A program made the position numbers and the translations under genes. A stretch of 64,000 bases of DNA, taken from the NCBI GenBank assembly GCA_026075535.2, contig AP026549.1:186001-250000 (forward strand). The letters are read 5' to 3'. The DNA comes from Tricholoma matsutake (taxonomy: Eukaryota; Basidiomycota; Agaricomycetes; Agaricales; Tricholomataceae). Position 1 is the first letter of the stretch. Every line of letters starts with the position of its first letter. The notes beneath the pieces were generated by a model. That model was not told where the DNA came from. It was given only the letters and a program-made list of their open reading frames with translations, and did not search any database. Positions 1 to 11,403 of this stretch are shown here, piece by piece.

Positions 1-732
1 ACGAAGGCAGGGGGGGAGACCAGACAAGAGGGCAGCGACGATGATGACAGTGACTGGGAAGATGACAACAAGGACAACAACAACAACAAGGAAGACAAGG
101 GGAACCAGAGGACGAGGAAGGCAACGATGGGGACGCCAACCAAATGGTGGGGGACAACAATGATGGCGGCGGGATGACAGGGACAATGAGAACCAGGACC
201 AGACAGGGATGAAGGGAGGACATCAAACGGCAGGGAAACGACAACGACGGCAGTGGGAGGGTCGACAGAAACGAGAACCACAGGGACGAGACAGGACCAG
301 GCAGCGCAGACAGCAAAGACCAGGACCGGACAACAGGGGCGAGGGGATAGGCAAAATGTGCATGCGCACTGTACCCACTGCCTCGCTCTCCAGCAAGGTG
401 GCAGCCTTTTCATATTTAGTAGCTGCCCCCCTCTACAATATGGGGGCTTTTCTTATTTTTCATACACCTGTTGCTCATTTCGAGCAATACTGTTTGTAAT
501 TAGCTAATAAATAACATTAATCATAATTAGTTGTAAATTTACTGCAGAACTAGTAAAGAATATGTGAATCTAAGAACAGTAGGAATCCAAATCAGTCACC
601 CAAAAGTAATTCCATTTTTTTGAGTATGGATAACCACAGTTTATCCAGATATAGTTGTATCTGTATCCATACTGTATCTGTATCCATAGTTGCATATCCA
701 GATGTATCCAGATGTATCCATGTTAGTCCCTA
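1..732. mobile_element. Right-hand part of a hAT-like non-autonomous element
   Basis: The first 350 bases are low-complexity purine-rich sequence (GACAA/ACGAC words) like the interiors of the other hAT-like elements here. From about 620 the word GTATCCA/ATCCAGATG repeats up to the end TAGTCCCTA at 732, which read inwards is TAGGGACTA, a TAGNG-type hAT terminus. Coding-like sequence starts directly after it. The left end lies outside the window, so the 8-bp duplication (predicted 733-740, GGACAATT) cannot be confirmed. Open frames in 209-507 are low-complexity and I do not call them genes. Confidence 0.5.
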
Positions 733-733
733 G

Positions 734-1745
734 GACAATTGCTACTTTGTTGGCACCACAGTCCAAGACAGTTCTGTCCGTTTTGCAGTGGCAGCGTGGG
801 ATAAAAGGGCCAGTTCTGAGCAGCTGTTTGTGAGGCTGCTTACTGACAGAAACAACAGACCAAGGATATTGGAGCCCCTGCAGTGGATTCAGCACCATCC
901 ACTTTGTTGCAGAGCCATGACGGAGAAGGTTAGCGCGGTTATGACTCTCAATAAACTTGCTGATGTGTTCGCAGAGGAAGCCATTGACGCAGAGACCTTG
1001 CATTGGCCATTCCCAAGAGAACACTCCGAAGAACACAACTTCTTAATTCAGTCACATCACTGGGTGCCCTTACCTATTTATGACGAACATGGCAAGTTTG
1101 TGGAATGCACAGATGCCAATGATGCACTCTGTGGTGCCATTGTGAAAGTCCACTTCATTTTGAGACACTGGCACATTAAAAAAGGCAACTACAATTTGTT
1201 CACTGCCATTCCCAAACAGATTACAATACTGGAGTGGCACCCAAAAGCTATCCAAACACGGGATGTTAGAGCGGGGCCTCTGGAACTTGATGCAGAGCCT
1301 GATGTGGACTCAACCAATAGTGAGTAATGACCCCAAACTTTACCAGCAAACACTCAGAAAGAGGCGCAGCATTACAAGCAGGGACACCAATGGCAACGAA
1401 AGCAACAACTCAAGCCCGATCGTGGATAGTTTCCATCCCTTCAAACTCAGGGAGTTCTACCGAGACATTGCCATCAGCCTCTAATCAGGAGGGGGCCAAT
1501 GAGCCTGCGTTAAGTGCCCCTGAGCTGGCCCAAATGCCCGTGCCACCCTATCCAACCCAAAGTAAGCTCGTTCGTTTACTCATATTCACAAGCCATAACT
1601 CACCATGCTTTTGTTCCTGTGGCCAGCACCAACATTGGCACTCAAGGATGTGTCAGAAAAACGGCCTCTCGAGGATGCAGAGCACTCACGAACAAAGAGA
1701 CTTCGATCCGCTGCTGCTGGGACCTCCAAAGATCATTCTCAGTAG
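734..1745 (+). CDS. Hypothetical protein, 5' end lost at an element insertion
   Basis: A frame opens at the border of the upstream element and runs to 1319 with no start codon visible, so the 5' part is probably to the left of the insertion. Two introns fit well: 1320-1369 (GTGAGT...GCAG) and 1562-1626 (GTAAGC...CCAG). Splicing them gives one frame ending at TAG 1743-1745, with a basic tail (KRPLEDAEHSRTKRLR) that looks like a nuclear localisation signal. The segment ALCGAIVKVHFILRHWHI resembles, from recall, hypothetical proteins repeated in mushroom genomes and often found with transposons. Function unknown. Composition is like its neighbours. The ORF without splicing stops at 1327. Confidence 0.5.
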
Positions 1746-2608
1746 CTGGGCAAAGAAATGTGTGACAGTGCTCAGACTGAGGTTACAAAAGGCATATCAA
1801 ATTTGATTTAGCACTGTTGTCTTGTTGATGGGTTTTTTTTTGGGCATCGTATGAATGGACACTGTCTTTTTGTTGTCTATTACTCCTCACTGTATGTATT
1901 TTGAAACATCATTATCGCTTCATTAGCACAAATGAGGGCCCTGGACAGAAAGTTTTAAAACTGTGGACTGTTTCTTAACAGATGGTGGGTAGCACCAAGC
2001 CGGAACTTGTTTCACTACCATCTATAGAACTTTCGCCAGGATCTTGAGACAAAGCTTCCATGGTGCACTCTGAGGTCTCAACCGAGAGGACCAGTGGCAA
2101 TAAAAGGATTGTGTGCTGTACTCCCAGCCGCAACAACATCCGGAACAAATGGATCCCAAAAACCCAATGGTGGACCAACACTTTTGCATGTACAAGTCGC
2201 AAGGTTGGACATGTGCTCGGACAGAGTTTGTACTAACCCCTGAAGAAGCAACCAGTGAGTGGACATGTGTGAGACTCTTTCACAGAACATGTCTCCCTAA
2301 CATTCATCACAGAGTAGGCCAGCACACCCCTACTCCCAGAGAACAAGCAATCGAACTTGCCCATCAATATGGTGTGCCAACCTTCACAACTAGCGTGACC
2401 ATGCAGAGCAAGACAGCCCCTTCCTACAAAACTTTGCAGTGTTTGATGGCAGGCTCAAAATTGTGATAGGACAGCCAAGGCTCTTAATGTACAGCTCACA
2501 AAATGTACTCTACATTCAAACAGACATAGTATGATGCTGCAATGGAGTAAATTTCGGGACTCCTGGATTGTGAGGACACCATATGCTGTCACAAGAAGTC
2601 CTACCATC
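1746..2608. other. Unassigned; scattered short open frames
   Basis: No recognisable gene. Short frames on both strands (for example 2113-2466 plus) have coding-like stretches but no motif I know. The likeliest explanation is decayed gene or transposon sequence. Confidence 0.3.
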
Positions 2609-3447
2609 TCATAGGCGCCACCCCTGACTATTTGAAATGCTCTTGTATGCTTGGGGCAGTACCACAGGTGCTTCGGTCCAGCTCCATGCTCTCCACAAGC
2701 TGTTGGATGGAAACTGATGCTCAAGAGAAGGACAACCAATGCCACACATTTCATTGGTTGGTCCAGAAGACATAAGATCGATGTTGGATGACATGTGTTC
2801 CCAGATCGAGGACCACAGAGGGAACTCTGTCACAAATACACATCAATGGGAAACAGTAATTCGTGGTAAAGGGATATCACAGTGGAGCTGATGATGAAAT
2901 TCATGGAACATGTACAGGCCTGCGAAACAATGACAGGAAGGAGGTTGGATGAGAATGACTCCGTAATTGTGATCTCATGCTCACCTTGCACAAACATTTG
3001 TTGTTGAAAAAGACTGTCACTTGAGACAGTGCTGGATGGCAACTTCAGCCCAACACTGCCCAAAAAGATGGCAAAAGGGTGGGTTTTTCCAGTCGGGACT
3101 GCGACTGCCAATGTAGAGGACCGAGGGAATGCCAGGTTGTCGGCAATAGCCAATGCAACAGATCCCATAACTGCTGAGTGTGTGTTGCTGAGCAAAATAA
3201 GAAAAGCTGGAACATGTGGTCCCAAGAAAGGTGTGAGCCAAGTGTGGAGCTGATGAGTGAAATACACGCCTCGGAGTTGACACATGCTCCGGGAACATTG
3301 AGCAACCATTGACAATGTAGAAGTAGAGAGATAGTGAAAAATATGGTACATGATGTCTGTCATTTGAAGAACATGGAGGGAAGAAATGTTATGCTGCATG
3401 ACACTGCATGGCCTCCTTCCATGCTGGAATGAACATGCACCCACCAT
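2609..3447 (-). pseudogene. F-box-like protein of an expanded mushroom family (broken)
   Basis: Read on the minus strand, 3447-2830 gives 205 residues. Near the start is an F-box-like segment (TDIMYHIFHYLSTSTLSMVA), then a GSVALAIADN motif, then a conserved-looking block (EHEITITESF..., MNFIISSTVISLYHELL). A frame change near 2830 continues into 2833-2609, which contains CGIGCPSL, as in the C-terminal part of related proteins I recall. F-box proteins of this kind have an F-box followed by a nucleotidyltransferase-like GS..AL motif; their role is unknown to me. The frame break and lack of a clear stop argue for a pseudogene. A second, more degraded relative lies at 6971-7454 on the other strand. 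Confidence 0.5.
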
Positions 3448-4518
3448 AACAAAGGGGCTTGACCCTGAGACAACTCCTAATCAAGCCATAGACACAGACA
3501 TGAAAGGTGCGAACGCGAGCCGACTCTGCAACAAGCATGGCCAACAAGACTTTGTTGAGTGACTCCACATCACTCACAGACACTGACATTGAAAAGCTCA
3601 TATGATGATGGCCAGTGTTAGCCAGTAACTAGAGACATCAAGCAGAGCCAGCAGCACATTCGTGCATAGAAAGTGACATTATCACACCTGGGGGGGCTCA
3701 AAGCACAAGTACAACATATAGTGGCAGATATCCTGGGTGACTGATGACATGAGGGTACAAGACATAACACAACAAGCTACCATCTATGAGACCCATCATA
3801 TATTAAAGTGGTTTTCTTGTGCCACATGTCTCTACTTGTTGATCTCTCGATGTATTCTAGCCACAATGAGGTCAAGAAACAAAGCAAGAAGGTGTGCACA
3901 TACTGAGAAAGCAGTACAGACACCTGCGGCAGATCGGAGGTCAGCATCAACACAACAGAACCCCCAGCTCCATTCTTTAACACAAGCACATCCCGCACAA
4001 AAGCAGGCATGCTGCCTTCCATTATCTGGCGATGGACATGTCGATGAAAGTACCAGTGACACTCAAAATAAACTGTGAAACCAGAGCTGAGACCATGCCT
4101 GCCACCATGTAGAGAGCTGAACTGGTGGCAATGTTTGGACAAATCCAAAACATTGTTGCACAAGCCATGATGAGGGGCGATCCAAACTTGTGTAGCATAT
4201 CATCCAAACTCAAAATATGCCTAACACCATGGTCAGCAGGAACATAAACCAAGGCAGGAACCGGCGAGTGCCAGGTGAGAAGATAAGCGGTTTTGTAAGT
4301 ATGAAAATTCTGCATGAGGGGAGTGTCTCAACTAAGCCTGTTTGAAGCCTGTACGCACTCAGGCTTAGAACACACACCGAATCTTGGTGGAGAACAAAAT
4401 TGAGCACAGCTGGGACAGACTCCCTGTAAATATCGATAGTGTCCATGCAGCAACTGTCAACACAATGAAAAACACTTTGAGGCCTGGTCACATGAGCATT
4501 ACTGTAAACAGGCACCAC
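3448..4518 (-). other. Decayed coding-like region, possibly a membrane protein
   Basis: Three overlapping minus-strand frames (4539-4210, 4315-4022, 4163-3777) contain hydrophobic stretches that could be membrane helices, for example around 4210-4290 and 4050-4150. They lie in different frames, as expected for exons or for a decayed multi-pass protein. No family motif is certain, so I give no function. 3600-3740 shows nothing. Confidence 0.2.
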
Positions 4519-4636
4519 TGGAGTAGTGTGTGTGGGCACACCTACTCTGGGTAGTCACATGTTGTAGAGTCACGCCATCACATCATCATTAGTGCATCCC
4601 ACCACTCTGCTATAGGAGATGGATCCGCCATCTCCA
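4519..4636 (+). repeat. Left LTR of the small LTR element
   Basis: 118 bp, TGGAG...CTCCA. It is nearly identical to the repeat at 6821-6964 but lacks a 26-bp segment containing a second TAGTCACATG, which the right copy has. An internal near-repeat of GGTAGTCACATG explains gain or loss by slippage. Confidence 0.6.
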
Positions 4637-4914
4637 TCTTGGTGATGAGAGTGAGTTTGGACACACTTGCTACTGCTTAGTTGTCTCTGGCTGCTTTTGC
4701 TTTTTTGTCACTCTTGCTTTTTTGTCTCGTGCGCCACATCACGACGCATCGAGTTTGTGCTGAACCCTAATTCTGGGATTTTGTTGCGAGTCCTCAGCTT
4801 TAATCCTCAGTCTACCAGTACCAGCACCTAGCACCTAGCACCTAGCACCAAGCTCATAGAAACCAGAAAATAGACATCCTTGGATCAGGAACAGCTGCCC
4901 TTGATCTCTTGTTC

Positions 4915-6676
4915 ATGACCATGGAAGAACGTACTGCAAACAATGCAAGCCGCCTTCTTAAAAAATTAATAAACTACACTTTAGATCACCTGGATGACAA
5001 GCAAGCACCACCAGGCCTCCAAGACATACAGAATGAGCGCTTTGCACGTGGTTTTAAAGCAGGCTACATAAAAGCCTATGAACAATGGGGCAAAGAGATG
5101 GAGGAGAGACTGGATGAGGCATATGAAGGTGGAATAAAGGACGAAGGCAAACATTGGAACGGAACGCAGATGCCAGTGAACACTGAACCATGCACCGCAC
5201 CTACCCAAACTATGGCCACAACCAACGAGACAGCCATGCAGACCAACCCAGTTCCAGAACATCAGTGCGCCGCCCTGCAAACGGAGCAGCCTGACAATGA
5301 ACACATTGATCCAGTGAAAAACACGAAGACAACATTGTTAGCCAACTCCAGTATCCAAACAACACCTGATACCAACGAAACGGCCACCAAAACTTCTGTC
5401 AAACTCCCCAGCCCACCCCTTGCTGTTGCCACGTCACCGCTAACGACGGCTGCACAGCCACCATCAATGATGGCAACTTTGTCATCAATGACCACCACTA
5501 CCTTGTCCCCAGCCCCGAAGCGGCACCCAGCTTGTCAGAAACGATGGCACACATTGCCAAATCAATATACAGCACCCATAGAGTCTTCCCTGCCCCCCCT
5601 CTCATGTCCTGAAATCTGCCGTTACGCTGCCATGTCACTGACGACGTCGGCAGCAGCTATTGTTGCACCCACTTCGAAAATGATGACTGGGCTCTCGTTT
5701 AGTACCAAAATGGCTGCCCCCATCTTAGAGACAGCTAACCAGGCTGTAAATGATGCACAAGGACCGTTTGCAACCCAGAAAACGACACTATGGGACGACG
5801 AGCACATGGACTCGTCAAAACGAGTCGTTTGGCCAATGAAACAACCCCATTGGCCCAACAAGCCCCAACATCGATCCAGGAGCCTCCTCACACACCCCTG
5901 TCCCCCTTTGCTAGCCACCCTTGCCCCTGTCGTGTCCTATGAGCCCACCACGACGTCTAACGCGTCTTCCAGGCCTGACACGTCATCAATGATGCATCCC
6001 TTGACAACGGCCGTGTCCCCAGCTCTGCCCCGCTCAAGATCACGAACCATGGCCATAGAATGACAAAATACGCTGGGAGACCCACCTGGGTGACCCCGTA
6101 ACACATCCCAACCACCCAGTTCACCCCAGTACAGCTGTAAACGACCTGTTTTGCCACCACCCGTGTCCCACACCTCTGCTGCATCACTGACGATGCCATC
6201 GACACCTGCTTACACCCCCCTTCCACTCCCCACACCTGCCGTCACTGTTTCACGGCCCCCATCTCCTGTTCCACCCCTGTCAAACCCTGCACCACCACGT
6301 TTGACATCTGCACCCACCCGTTTAGACTGGGCCGAAGATGCTGAGTCCCTCCCCACCACGCCCTTGCCCCCCCGAGACCTCTCATGTCTATGGACTGCCC
6401 ATGTGCAGCCATTTGGGACCCTACAACAACGAATGAGGCAACGATGAACCCCACCTCGACAATTTCCAACATCGTGTCCACCTCCTGTTTGCAAACTCTC
6501 ACCCCAGCCCTTTGTGACCCGGCGGTATCCCCTTGGCTCAGGACCTGGGAAGCCTGTCATTACCATCCCCTTTGGTGTAGCACCCATACCTGCTGAAACT
6601 CAACTGGGATCATGATCCCCGCCTCACTGATTTGAGTCGGGCACTTCGAGCATTGGGATGGACACCCCCCTGCTGA
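4915..6676 (+). pseudogene. Hypothetical protein common in mushroom genomes, inside the LTR element
   Basis: The frame starts at ATG 4915 (a second ATG follows at 4921). The N-terminal 80 residues are charged and helical, with a repeat-like GFKAGYIKAYEQWGKEM segment, followed by a long Thr/Pro/Ser-rich region to TGA 6061-6063. The same frame continues after a second TGA at 6091 into RLDWAEDAESLP...LPPRDLSCL (about 6317-6390). In another frame, just before 6676, lies LNWDHDPRLTDLSRALRALGW (split here only by frame). These three blocks in this order match, from recall, a hypothetical family repeated in agaricomycetes. Function unknown. Two TGA codons and at least one frameshift make this copy inactive unless spliced unusually. 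Confidence 0.5.
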
Positions 6677-6820
6677 GTCTTTTTCCTTTTTTTGTTTTGT
6701 TTACCCATAGAATTTTTTCCATTGCATTGTTTATATTATTACTATACCTATTGTTTTGCTTTTTTTCTTCGTTTTCCTTGCATGGCGACGAGGACGTCAC
6801 CTTTTTTGGAGATGGGCAGA

Positions 6821-6964
6821 TGGAGTAGTGTGTGTGGGCACACCTACTCTGGGTAGTCACATGACCATAGCTAGATAGGTAGTCACATGTTGTAGAGTCA
6901 CGCCATCACATCATCATTAGTGCATCCCACCACTCTGCTATAGGAGACGGATCTGCTGTCTCCA
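6821..6964 (+). repeat. Right LTR of the small LTR element
   Basis: 144 bp, same ends as the left LTR, with a 26-bp extra segment (ACCATAGCTAGATAGGTAGTCACATG region near 6862-6888). The purine-rich GAGATGGGCAGA directly upstream fits a polypurine tract. Confidence 0.6.
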
Positions 6965-6970
6965 CCACTC

Positions 6971-7454
6971 ATGAACAAACACCATGGGATAGACATCAGC
7001 TTCCTCATCTTGGCTCACTGTGACTTGGCCACCGTTCAAACATATGGTCAAGTGGATCATTTGATGCGAAAATGTCATCATGAATATCTAGAATGGCGAA
7101 TCAACACCATCCTCGAACCCTACTTTGCTTATGAAGGTGAGTGCCCTTTTGTGTCATTTCAGCCATGGGGAACTTGAACAGCTTGAAGCACACCCCACAT
7201 TTTGGTGGACACTGGATCATGAACAAGGGATTATACATGGCTCAGTGGCCCTCACGAGCCTGCTACTGGCATGGAACTGCCAACAGTGGAAGCCGAAAAA
7301 CCTGAATCTCGCAATACCTTGTCAGAGAGGCCAAGCGCTGACTGATTTCTTGCAACAACAAGGGTACACGCAACAGCAACAGCAAGTCCCGGCTCATTGG
7401 AAGCAAAGCATCCAAAAAAGCATGGTGTGGGAAAATCAAGAAAGGGGGACATGA
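6971..7454 (+). pseudogene. Second F-box-like / GSVAL family remnant
   Basis: Starts directly after the right LTR flank. The first frame (6971-7177) holds an F-box-like segment (LATVQTYGQVDHLMRKCH). A shift near 7140 leads to the second frame with GIIHGSVALTSLL, then WKPKNLNLAIP and a Q-rich stretch, ending at 7454. The order F-box, GS.AL..LL, W.P.DL.I..P is the pattern of the same family as 2609-3447, here in the opposite direction. No intron of sensible length repairs the frame, so it is broken. The LTR element sits beside it, only a few bases from its first residue. Confidence 0.45.
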
Positions 7455-7974
7455 AAGGATCTTCAGCTTTTACCCCAATCTCATGGCAAAAAGAACGGCA
7501 GTGTATTGGATGTACAGTCCCACAGCAACCAACCACCAGAAGCATACAAAGTGGCTGCTGAGACTCGCTGCAAGCACAACGTGGTGTGAAACTGTGTGTG
7601 GAGAGGCCTGCAGTCAGATCCGATGAAGAGTGAAAGGGGGCCGAGGGACCATGACTGCCAAGTGGAACACAGAGTGAACAGAGACCACACGGTTGGATCA
7701 GATGTCTTATGTTTGGTGGTTAAGCAGCATGTGCCAGAATCTGAACTGTCCATTAAGCACCAAATGAATTGTCTTAGAAAATGTATGAGTATGTGTCTCA
7801 TATGAACGGTCCATATACAGGTGCGACCATCTCGGGTGTGTGTTCCAGATGGGTGTGACAGCGCCCTGTCGTTCCTGCTATTTTAGGAAGAAGCTTATGC
7901 GGTGCCAAAGCCTGCAATCCAATCTCAGAGGGGTGACAATGTCGCTCACAAACATGTTCAAAAAATGAAACCTT
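7455..7974. other. No gene recognised
   Basis: Mixed short frames on both strands, no motif or repeat that I can support. Confidence 0.3.
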
Positions 7975-8241
7975 TGGTCTCGCAAAATAAGAGACAGCGG
8001 CGGGGTCGGCGATCTCGCTGGCTTCGCTCTGCCTGGCTTCCTCCAAGCCACCGATGGGGTCTACTACCCCATCGATGATGATCTTGGAGATTCTAGGGAG
8101 GTCACCTGGAGGGATATACCCTATCCAGATGCCCCCATCGATGCGGTGAGCATGCGGTATGCTGCTGAACTCCTGGGTCTCCCAGGATGTCTAGCACAGC
8201 GTCAAAGGGATGCTGCCAGACTACATGCAGGGACTCATGCT
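7975..8241 (+). pseudogene. Upstream part of an open frame split by element A
   Basis: A frame without an ATG of its own runs to 8241 (for example GVYYPIDDDLGDSREVTWRD, then AELLGLPGCLAQRQRDAARL). The TAG that appears to end it is the first codon of hAT-like element A. Leaving out A and one copy of its 8-bp duplication continues the same frame into 10582 without a break. The protein is not one I recognise; it may itself belong to an older transposon. Confidence 0.45.
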
Positions 8242-10573
8242 TAGGGTTTGTCACGGGTCACACCGCAGGTAACTTTTCACACACCGCACCCGCACCTGCC
8301 AACACCGCACCTGCCCTAACACTGCAACCGCGGTGACAGGTTATTACCACGGTCTGTAATGAAACACTGCAGGTGTGACACCATGTACATACACCATGGT
8401 TTTCACAAATATTTTTGCCTTGTATTTGATGTTCTATGTTGTTAAACATCCTGTATTTGTATTAAATAACCCCCTGACTAAGTGAACTACACCCCTTGTA
8501 TTCAATACCTAAGCTACAGATTTTTCTAAATTTGAATAATGCATGTTACCATCTTCTATTCCTTGATTTACATTTTCACATGCAAAAAAAAACACTGCTC
8601 GAGATGAGCAACAGAAGGATTTATTTATTGAATAATTTATACAAATTGTACAATACTTAAAAAAGAAAAAACCCGTCTCGCCATGAGCGAGACAGCGTGG
8701 GGTGAGGCGCGTCGTGGTGCCCGCTCATTCTGTCCGGCCCCTCCCCCTCCCTGTTGCCTTCCTTCCCGCTGTTCATTTGTTCCCCCTGCGGTTCGTTCCC
8801 CTCATTGCTCCAGCTTCACGTCGTCCTCTCCATGTCCATGTCGTCGTACCCGTTGTCCTGTCCCTCATCCCCTGGTGTCCCCGTCCGTTAGCACCCCCCA
8901 TCCACCCCGCGAGCAGTTGCTTGCGGCGGCGGTGGTGGGTGCTGGGTCATGGTGGTGTCCTGGCGGCCAGCCCTTGCCCTCGTCATTGCTCCTCGCTTCC
9001 ACTGGCACGCGAGCCTGTGGGGCTGGGGGGTGGGTTGTGCATTGTTCAGTCGTTCTTGGGCCCTGGCACTTGTCAGTTGCACAAAAAAGAAGGGAACAAC
9101 TTACAGGAGACGTCAACGTTGACGTCTCCTTGGCCCTCGTTCCTCGTCTTTCGTCCTGTCGTCCTGCCATCCTGTCCCCCTCCCCATTGCTCCCTGTTTC
9201 CACCCCGTGAGCAGTTGCTTGCGGCGGCGGTTGGGGGTGCTGTGGTGGTGGTGATGGTGGTGATGGAGGTGGCCGTCGTCGTCATCGTCGTGGTAGTCGC
9301 ATCATTGTAAGTTACAACCTGTAAACAATGAAAATGGAGTTAGTTGAATAAAGAAAAAGATATGAACAACGAAAAACATACCTGGGCCCATTTCGTGTGC
9401 GATGCGGCCAACCTCCCTTCCCCGTTCCCTCTGCAGTTCGTTTCCCCTGTTCCCCCAGCCTCTCGTCGTCCTCTGCATGTCTATGTCGTTGTTGCCATCT
9501 CGCTCGTCCCCTGGTGGCCAGCCCCTCCCTTTGTCGCTGTGATGATGGCCGTTGTAGTGGCCATCGTCCTCTTGCCTGTTCTTGTCGTCCCCATCCCCAT
9601 CACTCCCCATTTCCACACCGCGAGAAGTTGCCTGCGGCGGTGGTTGGGGGCACTGTGGTGGTGGTGATGGTGGTGATGGAGGTGGCCATCGTTGTCGTCG
9701 TGATAGTTGCATCATGGTAAGTTAAAACCTGTAAACAATAAAAATAGAGTTAGTTGAATAAAGAAAAAGAAGATATGAACAAAGAAAAACATACCTGGGG
9801 CCGTTGTGTAGTTCGGGTTGTCATGTCGTTGTAAGATAACACCTGTAGATGATAAAAATAAAACTCAGTCGAATGAAGAAAAACAAGGAAGGAACATAAA
9901 AAAACTTACCTGGGGCCTAAACGACGCGTATCTATGCGTTGTTTGGGCCTCCCTTGGACACCCGTCCTGTCCCCATCATTGTCGTTTTTGTCCGCCGTCT
10001 CCATAACAGAATCCTCACATCCCATTTGGACAGGGAGGAGGGTGGTGTTGCATCGGCCAGCTGTTGTCGAGCTGAAAACACTGTCACCTAGAAAGAAGAA
10101 CAATCTGTTACTTAGTTTAGTTAATGAAAGAAAAAAAGAAACTTACTGGTGATTTTGATGGGGGAGGTTGTCGTGGTGAGAATACAAGTTATGATCTAGA
10201 AAGTGGATCATGAGTAGTGAAAAGACAAAGAAAAGGACAAAGAACTTACCTTTCAAAAGGTTACTGTGATGCCAATAACGAGTTCGATCACCATTGTCAG
10301 TCATGTTCCCACGGCCTCAACTTCACATTGCGAGCAATTGTATTGGCCGCACTGAGCATTGCACAACTAATGAAGACTGACATAGATAAATTAAGTAAAT
10401 TAATGATAAGTTACTGGCTAGCTGGGCCCATGTTAACAATACCCGTGAAAACCTGCAACACCGTGTGGACGGGTGCGGTATGACACAGGTTGAGGATTTC
10501 AGGCACCGTACCTGTACCTGTATACCCCGTGACCTAAACACCACAGGTTTACCCGCACCCGTGCTACACCCTA
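8242..10573. mobile_element. hAT-like element A (non-autonomous)
   Basis: Ends are TAGGGTTTGTCACGGGT on the left and, read inwards, TAGGGTGTAGCACGGGTG on the right. The flanks carry a perfect 8-bp duplication CTCATGCT (8234-8241 and 10574-10581), the hAT signature. Both subterminal regions repeat a private word set (ACCTG/CAGGT, CCCGCACC, GCGGTG). The interior is low-complexity, with five intron-like segments on the minus strand, one GGCCC..ACGAC hairpin and GAGCAGTTGCT-type hairpins near 8908, 9195 and 9615. The long open frames in 8683-9720 are compositional; no transposase is present. Confidence 0.8.
9319..10249 (-). other. Array of five intron-like segments with a hairpin (element A core)
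   Basis: On the minus strand, segments 10249-10196, 10146-10088, 9909-9843, 9794-9729 and 9381-9319 each begin GTAAGT or GTATGT, run through a T-rich tract, and end CAG or TAG; lengths are 54-67 nt. The segment at 9843-9909 directly follows the hairpin at 9911-9954 (GGCCCAAAC...GTTTAGGCC). Sequence after the acceptors is alike (GTTNTAACTTAC). The same hairpin-intron order occurs in elements B, C, X, Y1 and Y2. Splicing is inferred from sequence only. Confidence 0.6.
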
Positions 10574-11240
10574 CTCATGCTGAGTCCTTGCATAATACAT
10601 TCTTAGCAGACGGCCTTGCAGCCGGCTCTGCCACAGCCCTCCCCCTCTCTCACAAGGTGGAGGTCCCCACTATCTTGCCACCAGAGAATGCGAGCAGAGT
10701 TGCGCTCGAGTTAACGACGGTGTTCCACATGCTCAGCACCTCTGCCAGGGTGTTGTCCCATCCACCATCTCTCCTGACGATCAGGAGAGGTTGTTTAACC
10801 TTGCTGGTATGGTCACTGAGGCCATCCTGCATTTACCTCGAGCTCGCGAGCAGCTCAATGTTTTGTATCCCCTCTCTCCCACTGCCATCGCAGGTGGGGG
10901 GGTAGCAACCTCAGGTAGCGCAGGATCCCTTGGGGACCCTGCCACCTCAAACGAGGCTTCCCTGTCCTCGACTCGGCCCCATGCCGCCTTTAGCACACAG
11001 CTTCCACTATGTGCCCACATCCGCCTGTTAGGAGGCTACCTATTTGGGTGTGACGTGCTCATGCATGACAGCCTGTTCTCGCATGCCTCTTGCTATGGGG
11101 GGGTGTATGTCTATGGGGTGGGGGGTTCTCCCCCACCTGGGTGGGTTTCGGCCTGCCGAGCCATGGAATGCGCTGAGGGCTTCGGCTCCCCCATCCATAT
11201 CTATGTTGAGGGATGCCATGCAGCACAACAAGGAGCCTGA
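10574..11240 (+). pseudogene. Downstream part of the frame split by element A
   Basis: Continues the frame of 7975-8241 through ESLHNTFLADGLAAG and FHMLSTSARVLSHPP to about 10770. A one-base shift there leads into DDQERLFNLAGMVTEAILHL, open to 11240. Two blocks with good amino-acid character in adjoining frames suggest a single frameshift. An AT dinucleotide run follows at 11240-11255. Unrecognised protein. Confidence 0.4.
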
Positions 11241-11403
11241 ATATATATATATATAAGGAGCCACCAAACCATATTCCAAGACAAGACTTTCTGTCAACCT
11301 CGCCCGCAGTCTTACTGATGATACCCTGCTGGCACATTGTTGACAAAAGGCAAAAGGGGTTCAATATGGAGCTCCTATGCTAAATTAAGGATGTCAGACC
11401 ATC

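Larger units (their letters stand above)
4519..6964 (+). mobile_element. Small LTR element carrying a hypothetical gene but no pol
   Basis: Two direct repeats bound a 2.2-kb interior. Each begins TGGAGTAGTGTGTG and ends TCTCCA, so they start TG, end CA and share a 5-bp inverted terminus TGGAG/CTCCA. The sequence CCAC flanks both sides (4515-4518, 6965-6968), a likely target duplication, although 5 bp would be more usual. A purine-rich stretch (GGAGATGGGCAGA) precedes the right repeat and a TGG-starting possible primer site lies shortly after the left one. The interior is filled by one hypothetical gene; no RT, integrase or protease is seen. This matches a TRIM-type non-autonomous retrotransposon that captured a gene. 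Confidence 0.6.

Noticed and set aside
8683..9720. Long plus- and minus-strand frames in element A
   Set aside because: GC-rich low-complexity sequence with strand-symmetric open frames; contains intron-like segments and no domain.
11240..11256. Transposon target or promoter TATA run
   Set aside because: Simple AT dinucleotide repeat with no other support.
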